NCBI RefSeq assembly: GCF_018139625.1
Contig: NZ_JAGSOH010000016.1
Location: 1-64,000, forward strand
From: Actinospica acidithermotolerans
GTDB taxonomy: Bacteria; Actinomycetota; Actinomycetes; Streptomycetales; Catenulisporaceae
Reading direction: 5' to 3'
Length of the DNA stretch: 64,000 nucleotides
Under the pieces are notes generated by a model that searched no databases, was not told where the DNA came from, and worked only from the letters and a program-made list of their open reading frames with translations. Shown here piece by piece: positions 63,201-64,000 of this stretch. Every line of letters starts with the position of its first letter. Position 1 is the stretch's first letter. A program made the position numbers and the translations under genes.

Positions 63201-64000
63201 CCTCCCCGAGCTCCGCCGAGGACATGGCGCGAACAGTGAACAGGTTGACATTCGGATCAGGGCCCTGCCAGGGCAGCTCCAGGGCCCGGTCCAGGAAGTC
63301 GCCGCGCACCGCGATCGCGACGAGGCCGGGCGCCTGCTCCTCGGAGTCGACGGGAACAGTCGAGATCGCGTTCACCGCCTCGATGAAGCGCATCCGTTGC
63401 GCATAGCCCTCCGGGTCGGGCGGAACGAGCGTGAACAGTTCCTCGAACTGGTCGATGATCAGCAGCAGGCGGCCCGCACCCGCGGCCACGGCGGCGAGTT
63501 CCGCCGCCGTCGTGGGATCGAGCATGAGCTTGTTGTAGACCAGCCGCGCATCCTGCCCGCTCATCTCGGCGAGGTGAGCGGCGAGTTCCGCCAGGGGCTG
63601 GCGGGTCGGGGTCAGCACGCGGCACGGCCATCGAGCGGAGCCCGGTCCGAGTGCGTTGCGGGTTAGTTGCGGGAGGAGTCCCGCGCGCAGCAGCGAGGTC
63701 TTCCCCGAGCCGGAAGCGCCCGTGACGATGAGCACGCCGCCGCCCGAGAGGCGGTCGGCGAGAGCCACGCACAACTGGCGTGTAAGGGTTCGGCGCCCGT
63801 AGAAGATCTTTGCTTCGTGCTGGGTGAATGCCGCGAGCCCGAGATAGGGGCAGCCGGACCAGGCGGGGCCGCTCGCGCCCGTCCCCGGCATTGATGCCGA
63901 ATCGCGCTGCCAGAGAAATTCGCGAATCTGGGCCAGCACGAGGCTTTGCTCCCGCATGCGTTCGCTCTCGACGCGGTACTCGGCGCGGTGTTCGCGCAGG
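60223..64000 (-). CDS. nSTAND-WD40 protein, 5' end beyond the window
   Basis: At least 1258 residues, open at the window edge; numbering here is from ATG 63957. Residues ~37-330 are an nSTAND1-type P-loop domain: CPYLGLAAFTQHEAKIFYGR, Walker A GASGSGKTS (80-88), Walker B LLLIIDQFEELF (165-176). A helical region follows, then one transmembrane helix at ~505-530 (LVIAVLSVLALLAGTSAIVA). The rest is about 14 WD40 repeats ending in the form LRLWDPS or VRLWNAA, enough for two seven-blade propellers. The missing N-terminus probably carries a helix-turn-helix, as in relatives. A role in signalling or defence is inferred from family only. Confidence 0.88.
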   Translation of the reverse strand, partial: LREHRAEYRVESERMREQSLVLAQIREFLWQRDSASMPGTGASGPAWSGCPYLGLAAFTQHEAKIFYGRRTLTRQLCVALADRLSGGGVLIVTGASGSGKTSLLRAGLLPQLTRNALGPGSARWPCRVLTPTRQPLAELAAHLAEMSGQDARLVYNKLMLDPTTAAELAAVAAGAGRLLLIIDQFEELFTLVPPDPEGYAQRMRFIEAVNAISTVPVDSEEQAPGLVAIAVRGDFLDRALELPWQGPDPNVNLFTVRAMSSAELGEAINGPAAEAEVQVDPRLVEAVVHEAGDPRATTGLESGVLPLVSQAMASAWEYREGGVLTLAAYRRAGGLVDAVDRSAQSVYGSMNERRRAITQAVFYRLVLVVVDGEQRPVRRRCTRAELYQAAAGARGEVDAVIEAFARRRLLLLDREYVQIAHEVLLNAWNELRGWIESDLVDRVLYSQVVADAETWERERRDPAYLYRPGRIAEMDAVLARWAADPERAPFLPGTAEDFLDSGRTAARRAAHRRRLVIAVLSVLALLAGTSAIVAGVNASSARDSAAAAKAQHSVALSRQLAAEATGLDQTDPLLARQLAAASWAVSPTPQSTAAMASLLTEQEQDGMLIGHAGTIDTVAFNQTGSLLASGDNYGMLRLWDPSAGARHGSAIDTGSSGPGVLAIAFSPDGSLLATAEGNGAVRLWNAASGKPIATLGPADGAFAVEALAFNASGSILAVGGADGVRLWNPATRRQIGHTITMPVSNPEAHPVQSIALNPSGSLLATGSQDGAVRLWSTATQQEIGEAITPQTSTPGSVTLTVDVAFNPRGTVLATAVSGGVAQLWNPQNQRQIGPSISASADHAGMQLVAFDPAGGVLATADDAGVVRQWSTATGQELGTPMSVSPSAVHAIAYNPSGTEMAIAGGNGTLRLWNPITSRPVGASETADPFSTESDVTGDVLVSGGGGYAAHTWDPLTDLSYGPAISDTVDGGVWEDALDPSSRILATVDDRTTLHLWDIRTGHEIGSPLPLEGVGGTAAVTALVFSPDSQILAVFTSDGTMRLWNTSTRTAIGAPADAGDVTTDVAAAFNPSGTVLATIDDTGTVRLWDTLTQKEIGSPIDDSTRKTHGENSVAYSPDGSILAVGNGNGVVQLWDASADHEIAAPITVDHTGLFDLAFNPTGSLLATADYDGTVRLIDPKTGRQVGTPITADTDGDTVRVIFSYGGTRLLSLNQQGVLQSWDPNIWADPYNALCSEAGAVSASDWARYAPGEPEPAVCR

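Overview
The window is high-GC DNA from a mycelial actinomycete. Codons end strongly in G or C, GTG and TTG starts are common, and many gene pairs overlap by ATGA. The content points to an acid-soil saprophyte of the Streptomyces, Catenulispora or Actinospica kind: SAV2177-type methyltransferases, LmbU-type regulators, a WD40/STAND protein, a WXG100-type protein, CBM2 cellulases and a G1 (eqolisin) acid protease. The genus is inferred from gene content only. I saw no tRNA, rRNA, CRISPR array or insertion sequence.

Layout. 0.1-10.2 kb holds mixed housekeeping and accessory genes: a Gln/Ala-rich unknown, an MmyB-type regulator, a geranylgeranyl-reductase-family flavoprotein, an SDR, an FGE-like protein, two SAV2177 methyltransferases around an aldo/keto reductase, an alpha/beta hydrolase and a flavoprotein monooxygenase. 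10.3-14.0 kb is a two-gene ABC exporter with paired palindromes upstream. 14.1-18.8 kb is a secreted degradative set: eqolisin, a GH51/GH39-like arabinofuranosidase with FnIII and CBM2, and a GH5 cellulase with CBM2. 19.4-28.1 kb is a phenylacetate catabolic locus: paaZABCDE on the minus strand, facing paaI-paaK-paaR across a shared control region with two palindromic operator candidates. 28-36 kb holds an alcohol dehydrogenase, a membrane protein, STAS and winged-helix regulators, a CYTH-CHAD protein, an acyltransferase, a cold-shock protein and a DEAD-box helicase.

36.5-38.4 kb is a compact candidate polymorphic-toxin locus. A WXG100/CpnT-like secretion protein is followed by a protein whose C-terminal half has the motif pattern of a RelA/SpoT-type nucleotide synthetase, and then by a small putative immunity protein with its own promoter-like element. 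38.7-44.2 kb has an enoyl-CoA hydratase, a MacB/FtsX-type ABC pair, a small exported protein and a two-component system.

44.2-57.6 kb is a compact natural-product cluster. The minus-strand operon hpgT-dpgA-dpgB-dpgC-mbtH-ABC exporter-NRPS makes 3,5-dihydroxyphenylglycine (Dpg) and presumably loads it onto a single C-A-T-E module. Upstream lie two LmbU-family regulators with a 66-residue CxxC protein between them. There is no dpgD and no thioesterase in the window. The NRPS condensation domain carries a Pro/Gly-rich insert containing a short motif that recurs in the exporter's C-terminal tail. 57.8-64 kb contains a GNAT acetyltransferase, a decayed stretch (possible LivF remnant, frameshifted MFS fragment), a Ser/Thr-rich surface protein and the 3' part of a large nSTAND-WD40 protein that runs off the end of the window.
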